DNA of 64,000 bases from Sorex araneus (GCF_027595985.1 NC_073302.1:15866311-15930310), one strand, 5' to 3'. Shown: positions 10,591 through 22,810, numbered from the stretch's first letter. A program made the numbers and translations. The notes: generated by a model not told the origin, from the letters alone.

Positions 10591-11250
10591 CCCCTTTAAG
10601 ATTTTCTCCTCTCTGATACAGGCTGCCGGCCCCTCACCCTCCTATCTCCCCCCCCCAAAAAAAAAAAAATCTTCCCAGACAGACTGAAGAATCAAGTAGG
10701 GCTCACTTTCCCAGACAGATGGACAAGCAAGTACAGGCAGGTCTCATAGGACCAGACAGGGACAGAATACAGTTAGTGTCCAGATGTCCAGGAAAGTTAA
10801 GATTCAGTGAGGGCTTGCGTGCTCAGTTGGATGCTCAGGCAGGGACAAATACTGAGTCCAGGAGTCTCACCCATGGATACCAGGGACTTGGCTGGAGAAC
10901 TGTTAGGGTTCAGTTGCGAGGCCCGGTGAGTATACAAAGCACGGGGATGGTGCACAAACACGTGGCCTTGGACAGGCTGAGGAAACCTAGGGAAAGACAT
11001 CAGGGAACTATCGCGATATAGTTCAGGAAAACCCCAGGGTCATGGGTTCAGTCTACGGAGTGTCCATGGGCTAGAGAGCTGTGGAGGGTCAGACCTGGCC
11101 ATCAAACACTAAAGCTGAATAGATGGTGTGAGATGGGACTTGAATATCATATGTGGGACTGAGCAGCGCCCGTGACAGTACGAGTGACGTCATTCATGGG
11201 TAAAAGAGGCCTGATCATTTGAGGAGGGACCCAGACACACTTAAATTATA
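10590..11250. other. GC-richer patch of unknown origin
   Basis: This block is clearly richer in G+C and CpG than its flanks and belongs to no repeat family that I can name. It contains a C9/A-run at about 10649-10669, two CCCAGACAGA words, an imperfect palindrome around 11005-11024 (GAACTAT / ATAGTTC arms) and a perfect TGACGTCA palindrome at 11185-11192. Open frames of 100 and 67 codons cross it on opposite strands without recognisable domains. It could be an unrecognised LTR or a regulatory segment. Confidence 0.35.
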
Positions 11251-12898
11251 TAATAAACTCTAACTTAATCTCCCACGTTTCATATGCAAATCTTTCATAC
11301 ATTCTCAAGAATCTGCCAGCTCAAGAAAATTTCTTTCTTGCTAACTGTGTGATTCCCTCTTCCTGTAATATCTCCCTCCTCTCCCCTGGCCCATCCCCCT
11401 TTGTCTGGTTGACTCTTCCTCACCTCTCTTGGTGCTACGCTGGTATCATTGCCCTAAGCAAATCTTTTCCATACACTTTTTCAATTAGCCTTTTCTGAAG
11501 CAGTAAACAGGTTATTCTTACTTATATGTTTCTCTATATGGATGAATAATTTTTCTCTGTACCACTCATCTTCAAAAGTGAATACTTCTCTCTGAGGATA
11601 AGAATTGTGTCTCAGTGTTCAAGGCTGTATATCAGGGAGAATATTTGTCTGTATTCAATCAGGGACCAGCATAAGAAACTGCTTCCTTGCAGACTGACAA
11701 TAAATGATATATTTTTAATGATGCAAAAGATACATGTTCCATTTTTTGAAAATACATGTAGTGATCATCTACTACTAAATTTTCTCTCATTCAAAGCATC
11801 AAGAAGCGATGCTTTCAATTCATCTATTTAATTCATCCATTCAATTCATTGAATGGTCACTCATTCAATTCACCACCATTTTCTAGCTTGAGCTTTCAAA
11901 TGGGCAGTATTCCTGCCTTGGGGAAACTTATATTGTAGTTGCAGAAACTAATAAATCAAATGAAGTCTATCCTACAGACCAACACTTGGATGAATTAGAA
12001 CTGACTATTTTCTGGTGAAAAAGTAGAGGTTTCCGGTGATGAACAAAATCTAAAATATGCGAATTTTTAAAAAATAAACTGAATCAGCTCTTCAGTGATC
12101 AGTAAAAACCCCTTCCTACAGAGCAGATTTCTGTAACATGAGCTAAATTTTAAAGAGCTCTGCAGAAGGCTGGATAGAAAATCCTTTAGAACATCTGTCT
12201 TTCCATCTTGCATGGGGGTGGAAAAGGACTTTTGAGTGCGTCACTGCTGATAATTCCATGCCTCAGCCTTTCGTTGCTTCACACTGAGCTCACTGTAACT
12301 TTAAATATTGATATCCAGGCTCATAGATCATAGAGGCTAGAGAATGACAGTTTCAGCACATAATGGCTAAAGCTTTCCACAATAATCAGATATTCAATAA
12401 TTCATGAAAAAATATCCTCCCAAATCAAATTGGAAGCTATTTTGTGTAATATATTATTTAAAATTCAATATTATAATGCACACAACTCCTCCTTTGCCGG
12501 AGGAGGACCATTTCAAAATGTGATTATGTGCGGACTCTATTTAAAAGTGACAATTTTGCTTTTCATTTGTTTAACGTCTTCAGTGGAGGTGCTTGACTAG
12601 AACTAAGTGATCTGACAGCAAAACCAGCATGGCCACAAGCAACTTTCTAAAAGTGACAATAGGTCCGTTAAAAATGCTCTTGTATCTGAGTATGAAAGAC
12701 ATGTGTATTTAGGGATAGGGATTCTAATTTTTTTAGGTACTATTTCACCATGTTCTCAAATACTACCCTACAAATTAATTGTCAATTGTCATCATTGCAA
12801 GATACATTGTGAAAGGTTAATTCTGACAGTCAAGAATCACCCAATATTGCAACAGTCATAGTTACTTTCAAAGCCACTGTTTCCTTAGTATAATTACT
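11251..12898. other. Unannotated; possible ancient repeat near 11810-11960
   Basis: Mostly unrecognised sequence. The part at 11810-11960 (ATTCATCCATTCAATTCATTGAATGG, then TTCCTGCCTTGGGGAAACTTATATTGTAG) resembles a common old mammalian repeat phrase, too diverged to classify. Confidence 0.35.
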
Positions 12899-13147
12899 AT
12901 CACTGTCATTGCCACTGTCATCCCGTTGCTCATCAATTTGCTCGAGCAGGCACCAGTAACATCTCCATTGTGAGACTTGTTGCTGTTTTTTGCATATCGA
13001 ATATGCCAGGGGTAGCTTTCCAGGCTTTGCAGTGCGGGCAGGATACTCTCGGTATCTTGCTGGGCTCTCTGAGAGGGACAGAGGAATCGAACCTGGGTCA
13101 GCCATGTGCAAAGCAAATGCCCTACCTGCTGTGCTATCACTCCAGCC
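12899..13147 (-). mobile_element. SINE family B (RTE-tailed)
   Basis: Full-length B copy. Right to left: tRNA-like head (GCTGTGCTATCACTCCAGCC reversed), B-specific middle (CTCTCTGAGAGGGACAGAGGAATCG) and the RTE 3' module. The tail is CACTGTCAT type, the reverse complement of ATGACAGTG repeats. Confidence 0.9.
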
Positions 13148-13953
13148 TGAAATGAGATGAAATAAAATAATAGTTGTCACCGGTGGCCATGTTACTATAA
13201 AAAGCCATATTGCTGAGTAGAACAAGAAAATGGCCTCATGAGCAGAGGGTAGAGTTGGAATTTTGGTTTTGTTGTCTTGGAAATTTTCTTCCATATCTTT
13301 CCTATATATCTGAAACCTTCTTTTAAGGAATATGTATTACATTGAGGGAGGCTTTCCCTGCTCTGCAAGGCAACTATACTTCATCTTTTATTCAGAACAG
13401 TTGCAGTGGTGATTCTCTGCAACCCTCACATTACTCTACTGGCCATCACTTAGTATTAACTGCTGTTCAGATATCAAGCCCATATAATGTTGCCAGCATT
13501 ATTTTAATTAGACATTGTCCCACAGTCAGAGGGGAGGAAAATGAGTCCCACTGTTCCATGAATTGTTCTAGAACGCAATTATTTCTCAGCATTTTACTAG
13601 CCATGGCCCACTTTGGATCTTGAATATACTTGGAATATTCTGGGGACTCCTAGGGGAGCCACATGGCCCCAGTTGAGAATCATTATTCTCAAATTCAAAT
13701 CAGGAAGTAGCAATGAGGAAAAGTCTTAGCTGTTTAGTTTAACTGAACCAGAGTTCAGTGTGTCTAGAATGATGTCTGCCACAGAGTAAGGGCCCCGTTG
13801 TTGTCTACTGTCTAAAGCAAGAAACAAATCCCTGAGCATTTAATTATAAAAATCTAATGCTGTGTTCTTACCTTGCAGTCAAAAGTGTGGGAAGAGATTG
13901 ACAGTACTTTCATTTTAGTTTTTCGCTTCCCTTCCCTCTGTTGTAGATTTAAG

Positions 13954-13956
<3 letters not shown>
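13148..13956. other. Unannotated, no gene recognised
   Basis: No named repeat. A 93-codon open frame at 13342 has no recognisable domain. Confidence 0.4.
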
Positions 13957-13994
<38 letters not shown>

Positions 13995-13995
13995 A
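13957..13995. repeat. (CA)n microsatellite
   Basis: About 18 CA units, one interrupted by T. Confidence 0.95.
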
Positions 13996-14239
13996 TTGGA
14001 CTATGGTGCTTGCACACTTGATTGTTCTACTGCTGGGGTTGCATATTGGGTTGTGGTGCTTGGACACTTTGCACTGGGTACATCAGATACCACACCCTTT
14101 TCCTTGAAGTGTTTTACATATAATTGCTGGGATTCATACTCTGTTAGTTGTGGTGATTCACACATTTTGGTAGTCATGCTTACCAGGACTCACTGTGAGG
14201 CTGGCACCCAAGTTCCTTGGATTTTGTACTCTAGGCCGT

Positions 14240-14425
14240 AGTTTTTAGTTTCAGTGATCACCAGGAGTGGCACTTGAAATTGTTTGTTCTGTTGGTATTC
14301 CATAGGGAATACCAACAACACAGCTGCCAGGAGTAGGTGTAATAAACGTTGGCAGCCATCAGATTGTAACTTGTGGCTTCAAGCTTGCAAGGCAGGTGTC
14401 CTTTACCACTGACCTACTCACCAGT
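14240..14425 (-). mobile_element. Old tRNA-headed SINE-like repeat
   Basis: On the minus strand it starts GGGGACTGGTGAGTAGGTCAG, then GGTAAAGGACACCTGCCTTGCAAGC, resembling a diverged A-type head. The body differs from A. It includes a perfect 11-bp hairpin at 14291-14316. The family is not known to me. Confidence 0.4.
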
Positions 14426-14545
14426 CCCCCAGCATCATTATTTTAAATGAAATGGTATTACTCACAGAAGAATAAGCACTGTATGTAGGTATTTGATGAC
14501 CTGTCAACATCTGGTTGCTGGCAACTTACAATAGTAGAAATTTGA

Positions 14546-14578
<33 letters not shown>

Positions 14579-14880
14579 CATATATATATCTGTCACTGTC
14601 ATCCCATTGCTCATTGATTTGTTCGAGTGGGCACCAGTAATGTCTCTCATTGAGACACTTATTGTTACTGCTTTGGCATATCCAATATGCACGGGTAGCT
14701 TGCCAGGCTCTGCCATGCGGGCTCGATATTCTTGGTAGCTTGCCGGGCTCTCCGAGAGGGGCGGAGGAATCGAACTCAGGTTGGCCATGTGAAAGGCGAA
14801 CGCCCAACCGCTGTGCTATTGCTCCAGCCCATATATATATACATATATATATATACATATATATGTATATATATATATAC
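14546..14880. repeat. (TA)n microsatellite split by a SINE
   Basis: TA-rich tracts at 14546-14589 and 14831-14880 flank the B SINE at 14590-14830, so the SINE landed in a TA microsatellite or the TA run expanded around it. Confidence 0.9.
14590..14830 (-). mobile_element. SINE family B, young subfamily
   Basis: Near-consensus B copy with the tail next to the left TA tract. It shares diagnostic head changes with the copy at 40796 (GGTTGGGCGTTCGCCTTTCAC on the element strand) and a GTCTC-AATGA-GAGAC segment before the RTE module. This supports a recent subfamily. Confidence 0.92.
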
Positions 14881-17497
14881 TTTCTGGTTCTCTGTATTGT
14901 CCTCTAAAGTAACTTTAGTCTATTCTATAATAAGAACGGTTCCCTGAAGCACAATAGAATTGTGACTATAAGTGTAGGCTCTAGACCATGAAGGCCAGGT
15001 TTAGAAATAAGCCTCAACCTGCAAAAAAAAAATACATATAGGCAAAGTGCTTCTTGTATCTGTGTCTCTTGTTCCATATGTGAAAATTTTGTATAAGAGT
15101 CTCCCTGAGGGGCTTAGATTTTTACCTTGTCCTACATGAAAGCCCCAGTGAACAGTGCTAAATACCGAGATCTCAGGAAACAGTGACTGTATATTATGTC
15201 CATATAATTCATAGAATGCAACACATATAGTAGCTCCTTGGAGAATGACTTCCTTTTTTTTTTCTTAACACTTAAAAAATTCACTTTACTATGTTGGAAC
15301 TCAACTTGCCTCATTTATTAAATTAGAGTCAGAAAGCTGACCTTTCTGCAAATAGCAGGGCTAACTGACATTTTAATAATATTTTCTACTCTAAGAGACC
15401 CGTAACAGGCATATGGTCCAGAATTTGTAAACTGTAAAAGGCAAACGTCATCTACAATCAAAGAATGGAATGATAGAAGTCATGAAGTCAAAGTTATATA
15501 TGAATGCAGAGAAAACACCCAGAGAATATAGCTTAAAACATTATGGGAAGCACAGGTATAAACATAGATAGATAAAAATATGTATGATGGAAATATTACA
15601 AAATAATAGAAGCTGAGTTTACTTCACATAGATTTCTGCCAGGATTTCATCAAATACTAACTGGGTCATAGAATTTAATTACATATTGCAAGACAGTGTA
15701 CCCCGAGAAAGAGAAGAACTTAATAAAAACTTCATCATCATTTCGTTCCTTATTAGTTGTCTGTTATAATCTGCGTTGGGACTTTATTATTCTAAATTAT
15801 TTTATTTACTTTGTGTCAGATGAAATATTTTCCACCCAGGAATTGGGGGACAGGAGATGCAACAAGGTCAAGCAAGACATTGTGGGAAAGATGGAGAAGT
15901 GGGTGGGAGGCAGGCTCAGATGTGAACCCAATAAAGCATCAGATCTCATGGCCACCCTCTCTAGGTTTCTGGCTATATTGTTTGAAATGATTATGAGTTT
16001 AATGGATTAAAAATATTATTAAACATGCCCTTCTCCAGAAGACTCCATTAGCATAATGAAAATATGCAAATTATTAATTTTAAACCATCTCAACAACAGC
16101 AGCCACATTTTTCTCCTGCCAGGGAACACCAGCTTAATGAGATTGGACTGGCCAAGAGCTATGGATGCCTAAGTCAGGGGGAAAAAAGATATCTTAGGGG
16201 TAAAGGGTGTAGCTGGCTCTACCCCAGCACTTTTGAATAGTATACCAGTGCTTTTTCCATGGACTGATGCCAATGTGCAAACTTTCCTGCCCATTTGAGA
16301 CAAAGGCATTGCTATTGAACACATGTGATGCCTAGATGAAATGTCCACCTTATGATATTTGATTTAAAAGTGAATTCACAAAATACATTATAAATGAGAG
16401 TTTTTATTTTTGTCTTAGAGGCAAGAGAACTATTTCCATTTTGCCTGGTCCACCGGTGTAAAAATGATGAAAACCACTTGACAAACAATAGAATATTCAT
16501 AGGAAGCCAAGCGATTTCAGCTGTAAGCAGGGATTACAGTCAATAACCTACTCACAACCTCACTGAGGGTCCATAAGTAAATTTAGCTTTCATAAAAATG
16601 ATCAACCTTCATTTTTTCTTGTCCGGTTCAAAGTATAAAATACCAAACAATTTATTTCTATTTTTATTCCTTCTTTATTTCCAATTACTTTTAAGCACCT
16701 TACCTGCTCTAATCAACTTACTATATACTTTGAACCATTAAAGAATCTTCATGAAATATGATTATTGTATTTATTGAGTTTATGATATTATACTCTGAAA
16801 GGTAAACAAGTAAGACAAAATTATAAAACATATAATGTTACACATAAATCATAGAAAATTACTTAAATATTTATTTGAAAGCAAGTTTAGGCCTGAATGA
16901 AAAATAGGAGATAGATTGATAAGACTTATAAGATAGATTGATATGTGTACAATTGTAAGAGCGAGTTGCAGAAAGAGGAGAGAGAATTGGGTAATAATAA
17001 GCTCGAAGTTTGAAAATATATATGTTCTAGATAGAAAAAAAGAACAAGAGGTGCAAAATTTTGGCAGTGAGGGGTAAAAAGAAGAGAAATTTTCCAAAAT
17101 AATATAAAATTCACAGTAAATTTGCGTATGGCATTTTCAGTGTGAGTTAAATGGATTCACATGCAGAAGACAGACCCATCTGGTAAGTGAGATTCAGAAC
17201 ATGTCAATGCTGATGGTGTCTCTTTGTTTAGAGGCAGTCGGAGGCCATTAAAGGCAGCAAGAGGTTATTGAGAAATTGTTAGATATTAGAGAGATCTGTG
17301 ACAATGTTTTGAAAGAAAGCGATCCTTGTGACTGCAGAGCCTTGGGGAGGGAAGATTTATTGCAGAGCAAAATAGATTATGTGAAGATTTTTGGTAAAAT
17401 GTGAAGATTTTACTCAAAGATGTCTCTTTCACTTCTTCCATGATCTTACCTGAAATATCCTAAAGGAGACATCTTTATGTCCTATAACTTGGAAGAC
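14881..17497. other. Unannotated, no gene recognised
   Basis: About 2.6 kb with no repeat I can name. Open frames of 60-104 codons occur on both strands without recognisable domains or splice-supported structure. This is the longest SINE-free stretch in the window. Confidence 0.4.
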
Positions 17498-17742
17498 TGG
17501 GCTGGAGCGATAGCACAGCAGAAGGGCATTTGCCTTGCAGGCAGACGACCAGAGTTCAATTCCTCCATCCCTCTCAGAGAGCCCGGCAAGCTACTGACAG
17601 TTTCTCTCCCGCATGGCAGAGCCTGGCAAGCTACCCGTGGTATATTCAATATGCAAAAAACAGTAACAAAAAGTCTCAAAATGGAGACATTACTGGTGTC
17701 CACTCTAGCAAATCGATGAGCAATGGGATGACAGTGACAGCA
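17498..17742 (+). mobile_element. SINE family B (RTE-tailed)
   Basis: GGGCTGGAGCGATAGCACAGC head, B middle and the RTE module ending GGGATGACAGTGACAGC. Mildly diverged and full length. Confidence 0.9.
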
Positions 17743-18055
17743 AACTTGGAAATCTCAAGGGTTTTCAAAGGCATTTCAATATTTGTGATACTCTCTTTGC
17801 CTGAGACATGAAGAAATTCCTCTTGGACCTAAGTAGCACAATTATGAATAGTAACATACATCACAGAAAAACTTGACCAACTGAGAATCATTCTGTAGAG
17901 CAAAGCAATTGATGCTTTCATAAATTCATCTGGCTCTTCAAGTGACCACCCAACAATATACCTTAATATGACTTGCTGTAGTTCCCATATAATGTTTTTA
18001 GAGCTTCATATAGGAAAAAGTGAGGTATTCCAAGTCTTCTCTTTCCCTGTGGTTG

Positions 18056-18230
18056 ATCTTTTTTCTTTTTTGGGGTCACACCCAGCGATGCATAGAGGTT
18101 ACTCCTGGCTCATGCACTCAGGAATTACTCCTGGCAGTTCTCGAGGGACCATATGGGATGCTGAGAATCGAATCTGGGTTGGCCGCATGCAAGGCAAATG
18201 CCCTACCTGCTGTGCTATTGCTCCAGCCCA
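18056..18230 (-). mobile_element. SINE family A (SOR-like)
   Basis: Full-length copy. TSD TCTTTCCCTGTGGTTG at 18040-18055 matches 18231-18246 with two mismatches. The A tail is on the left. Confidence 0.92.
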
Positions 18231-18246
18231 TCTTTCTCCGTGGTTG

Positions 18247-18905
18247 TAAGAGAACATCCAACCAGGAACACAAATAGTAGTTCCAAGTTTGCATCTGTAT
18301 AATGAAGCAAGAAATCTCTTTTGTTAAGAGTGAATGTGGGGAGGTCTCCATTTGGAAAACAACTAAACAAATGACTCAACTAAACTACATAAGAGAGTCA
18401 CATTTGAAGAAACCCTCCCAGTCCATCTTCCAGGCCCTCATAGTAACTTTCTTTTCTGAACTGGAGATTTACCCAATGTTTCTGGTAAGAGTTCACCTTA
18501 TGATAATTACAATTCCTGCATAGCTGGCAGTGCCTTGAATAGAAGTTATCAATGACCTCACAGTTCTGGAGGATAGATAGCACCATCAGAGTGCATTATG
18601 TTTGGGGATTTGATGACACTTGACTTCTGGACTCGCTGAAGGACATTTGAAATGTCCTCAATGTGATGTGTGTGTGGTTGGAAGTATGAGTATGAGGGTA
18701 AGTGAGGGGGATAAGTGGAGGCAGGGAAGGAATAAAACAATGTTGGGGGTTCTTCTCCAAAGGACACTAATTCGGTAAGATCAGCTTGGATCTTGTAGAG
18801 TGCTCCCACTTCCCTACTCAAACTTAAATTTTTCTTTTCCTGCCTCTTTTCAAAAAATTATTTTAATTGTATGCTTTTATTAATTGAGATTCTGTGGTTC
18901 ACAAT
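18247..18905. other. Unannotated, no gene recognised
   Basis: Probably unique sequence between two SINEs. No domain in the small open frames. Confidence 0.4.
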
Positions 18906-19146
18906 GGGCTGGAGCAATAGCACAATGGGTAGGGCCTTTGCCTTGCATGTGGCCAACCTGAGTTCGATTCCTCCATCCCACTTGGAGAGCCCAGCAAGCT
19001 ACTGAGAGTATACAGCTCGCACGGCAGAGCCTGGCAAGCTCCCCATGGCATATTTGATATGCCAAAAACCATAAAAAGTCTGACAATGGAGATGTTACTG
19101 GTGCCCACTTGAGCAAATTGATGAAGAACAGGATGACAGTGACAGT
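18906..19146 (+). mobile_element. SINE family B (RTE-tailed)
   Basis: Full-length B copy with GACAGTGACAG tail. The flanking words GTGGTTCACAAT (left) and GTAATTCACAAT (right) are a probable TSD. Confidence 0.88.
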
Positions 19147-19149
19147 AAT

Positions 19150-19640
19150 TCACAATATTGTTAATAATGATTTGTATGCACATAATTCCAACATCACATT
19201 CACCTCCCTCCAACAGTGTATTCACCTCCCTCCACCAAAACCCCCAGAATATCCCCCCTTCACCTACTTACCCCATCAACTCAATTATGTGGGTCATTTC
19301 CCTCAATACATTTTCTTTGGTTCTTTGTTGCTATTGTGCTGTGTATCTTTAAGTCCTGCATATGAAAGAGAGCATTCAGTATTTATCCCTTTTCTTCTGA
19401 CTGACTTTACTCAGTGTGATGTCTGGTTGCAGAAAATTGCATGATTTTGTTCTTTCCTGGAGCTGCATAATATTCCATGGTGGATATATGCTACACCTTC
19501 CTGATCCATTAATCTATATCTGAGCATTTGGGTTTTTTCCATAGCTTGGCTATTATACTGAGTGCAGTGATGGGGATAGGTGTGCAGTTGTACTTTCAAA
19601 TTAATGATTTTTGTGTTTGGGAAGTAAATAAATAATTTTT
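19150..19640 (-). mobile_element. L1 3' region
   Basis: The part at 19380-19640 reads as minus-strand L1 ORF2 end (ATTCCATGGTGGATATATGC, then ATCCATTAATCTATATCTGAGCATTTGGG). The part at 19190-19260 has two TTCACCTCCCTCCA words and resembles a G-rich L1 3' UTR on the minus strand. Confidence 0.65.
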
Positions 19641-20699
19641 CTGCATCCGACTGTAGTTCTCTTCCTGCTTTTTAAATTCTTTAAGGCAAAGTATCAGTCA
19701 CTTCATTTATATTTACTTGTTTCCAGGGCCGGCTCCATAAACTATTGTGGGCACACAGGATTTTGTGCTTGAAAGAGTAGTGATTGATCTCATGCTCTAC
19801 TTAGTACATTATTAAAATGTTTAGTACTTCTTGAACGAGAAATCTTTCCGCTTGTGACCAGACTATGAAAAGTATGTAATTGGCCTTACTTGCTGCTATT
19901 GTAAACCGCCACCCCATCTCATTCACACATATGTTAGAAACCGTCTCTGGCTTCCCTTGTGCTCCCATTGTATTCTGGGTGAACACACATTTATTCAGAG
20001 CTCTCCTGCTTTAACTTCCTAGTGATTTAACTTCTTTAGCTCTTACCGTCTTCTCTGATATATTTTATTGATCCCCAAGAAGAATGAATCTTTGAACTTC
20101 CTCTTTGAGGTCTACAAGGTGAAGAGAGGTAGAAGGTGCCACTTCTTGCTCTGGTGTTTATATCCCAAATTCATGTATTCTTAGTTATACTGATTCCAGT
20201 GATTTCCAGCCCTCCTCAAAACATACAGTTGACTCATAATATCATTCACTTTCTTGTTATGAAGCATTTGCTAACTACTGAAAAATACCAATATATAAAT
20301 ATACAGACAATTATAAAATAGCTTTCAGGAATATCCCATTTAACTTGAAAAGCAAAATTTCCAAATTACTAAAATTAACTATTCCTTATTAAATTTTTCT
20401 CCCTCCCTCCTCTCTTTTTCCTTCCAGAAATATTTTCCCTAAATTACAAATAATATGATTACAATTTCTTCTTTTTATTTTTACACACTCTATGGTTCCA
20501 CTCTTATCCAAAAGTAGGCAACTCCTATAAAATCTTTCCTCAATCAAAGTGGTAAGAGCAGATAAACAATCACCATGGATGTATTTGAAAATTAAAGTTG
20601 ACCATTGTCAAATCTAAAAGCTAAGCTTTCAATTCACAACAGTAACACATGAAATCTAAATAATACCAACATAGAGTAAATATATGAATCACATCACGA
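19641..20699. other. Unannotated, no gene recognised
   Basis: AT-rich, with a pyrimidine-rich patch near 20400-20430. No named repeat. Confidence 0.4.
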
Positions 20700-20705
20700 A
20701 TACAG

Positions 20706-21157
20706 TGTGGAGCATGGCAACAGGCTTCAGAGCAGATAAGATCTGTCCCTGCATAGCAGATTAGACCTGTCCTTGCATAGTGACCCAGTAGGGATTATCT
20801 GGGCACAATTGACAAGCACCAGATATGGGCCTTGAGTCTCACCCAACCCTCCAAGAATTGCCACCTACGCTTAGCAAGTCATTCCTAACTGCAGCATCTA
20901 GCCCTGATCAGGATTGCGCCACAAAGCAGGGTTGGAAAAGTGATAGGTAAGTAATGTTAAACTTTATGTGATTGAACGATCCTCTTAAGCCAAGACCCTC
21001 TATAAAATATGTGTGTATTTGGCAATAAAGTGAACAGCCATTTGGCTATCTCCTGGAATGGTTTCTCCAAGCACCCATCATCCTTCTTCACCCCACATCT
21101 GCTCGGACACAATGTGCAATGTGTCTGGGCATGTTGAGGAAAAACTGTTCCCCAACA
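20706..21157 (+). mobile_element. Solo LTR of an endogenous retrovirus
   Basis: A 452-bp segment begins TGTGGAGC and ends CCCCAACA. It has a TATAAAATA box near 20999 and a GCAATAAAG polyadenylation signal near 21021, giving U3-R-U5 order. Candidate 6-bp TSDs are ATACAG (20700-20705) and ACACAG (21158-21163), one mismatch. A 6-bp duplication would fit a class II (beta-like) retrovirus. No internal genes are present. The subfamily is unknown. Confidence 0.68.
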
Positions 21158-21316
21158 ACACAGAATATCAAAAGTAGGAACAATGTATATATAGTTTCAC
21201 TTTAAAGAATCAGGAGACCAATGAACACATAAGAAAGATGAGAGTTGGAGATAATAGTGTGTTTGGTCAGTCATTGAAGGCAGCTGTGGCAATCACTTAA
21301 CAGAACCTAGACATCT

Positions 21317-21757
21317 AATCTGGAGTGATAGCACAGCGACTACTAGGGCGTTTGCTTTGCACGCCGCCGACTGGGTTCGATTCCTCTGCCCCTCTCGCTG
21401 GCTTGGCAGAGCTTGGCAAGCTCCCTGTGGTATATTTGATTTTTTTAATTATTTTTTCTTTTTGGGTCACACCTGGCAATGTACAGGAGTTAATCCTGGC
21501 TTTGCACTCAGGAATCACTCCTGGCAGGGTTTAGTGATTCCCTGCATATGAGATGCAGGGAATCGAACTCGGGTTAGCCGCATGCAAGGCAAATGCCCTA
21601 CCCTCTGTGCTATTACTCCAGCGCCCCTTTTTAAAATTTTTTTCTCCTGTGGCATATTTGAAATGCCAAAACCAGTAACAAGTCTCACAATGGAGACGTT
21701 ACTAGTGCCTGCTTCAGCAAATCAATGAACGGGATGACAGTGACAGTGACAGACATC
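21317..21757 (+). mobile_element. SINE family B interrupted by an A copy
   Basis: The B head and middle occupy 21317-21439 and the rest (GCATATTTGAAATGCC through the RTE module and GACAGTGACAGTGACAG tail) resumes at 21644. The A SINE between them carries a TSD copied from the B sequence itself (CTCCCTGTGGTATATTTGA at 21421, CTCCTGTGGCATATTTG at 21644). B was therefore already in place. Confidence 0.9.
21440..21643 (-). mobile_element. SINE family A nested in B
   Basis: Minus-oriented A copy with an A-rich tail at the left and the tRNA-like head ending near 21626. A short T/A-rich stretch (21627-21643) between its 5' end and the TSD is unexplained. Confidence 0.88.
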
Positions 21758-22796
21758 TATTAAAGTACTGTTTCACTCTAAGTTCTTGAGAACTCTTTTT
21801 AGATGATTCTGATATCTTAGAATACATCTACCTTATATGTATGCATATATATGTGATATATGTGTGCAAATATATTTAAAAAATCAAAATAAAGCACAGA
21901 TGCTTATATAAACAGTTCAAAACTATAGTATCCTCAGGCTGAATGTAGTTCACGTAAGAAGAAATTTGATGAAACTGCTCAGAAATACTGCATGAAATGC
22001 AAAGCCTATTTCAAAATCTGAACTATAACTTTGCCTTTTGATTTTTGCTGTAGAAACAGATAGCCTCCTAGTATGTTTTTCAGTTAGTGAAGAAGATGTT
22101 AATCAAAATCTGAAAACCAAAGTAACATAATGACAACTTTTGTAAAGCAGGCAATACTCTGCTTTACAGTATTCATATACCAAAGTGATATAATACACTA
22201 TGTAAAGTTGTACATATCCTATTTAAAATTTGATATATCCATTAAGTGGATCAGTTAGCAGTAGTTTATCTCAGGTGCATAACCTGGTATTGGAATGTGG
22301 ATAGTTGGATTCTGCAGGTTCATTTTTTCAAGATTATGTCTGATAGTTTCTCAAAAAGCTTATATTAATTTTCATCCCACCAGAAGTTTGTAAACATTCC
22401 TTTTTATCTATATATTTCTACTAAAATAATTGTAACTTATATTGTTTTAGTAATAATTTTGTAGTTCCTGATAACCCACAGTTATCAGTACTTCACAGTA
22501 CTTGGATGGTTGTCACAGCATGTAATCCCAGAAATAATTATTTGAAATTATATTTCCTTTTAGTGAAATGTCTGCTGAAGTTTTTAGCAGTTATGCAAAT
22601 ACATTGCCTTTTGTCCCTTTTAACGAAGTTCTTTACATATTCATATTCAAGGTATTCCTTTAAGAAGATATGATCATCCAAATTGTGGTACATCTTTTAA
22701 CTTTAGGGATATTCTTTGAAAAACAGATTGTTTATTAATATTAATGTGATCAAATAATCAGTCATTTTCTTGTAAAGAAACACTGATTAAGTCTTA
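21758..22796. other. Unannotated, no gene recognised
   Basis: AT-rich. The part near 22260-22660 may be old L1 debris, but I cannot show it. No coding signal. Confidence 0.35.
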
Positions 22797-22810
22797 AGAG
22801 ATGTTTCACA

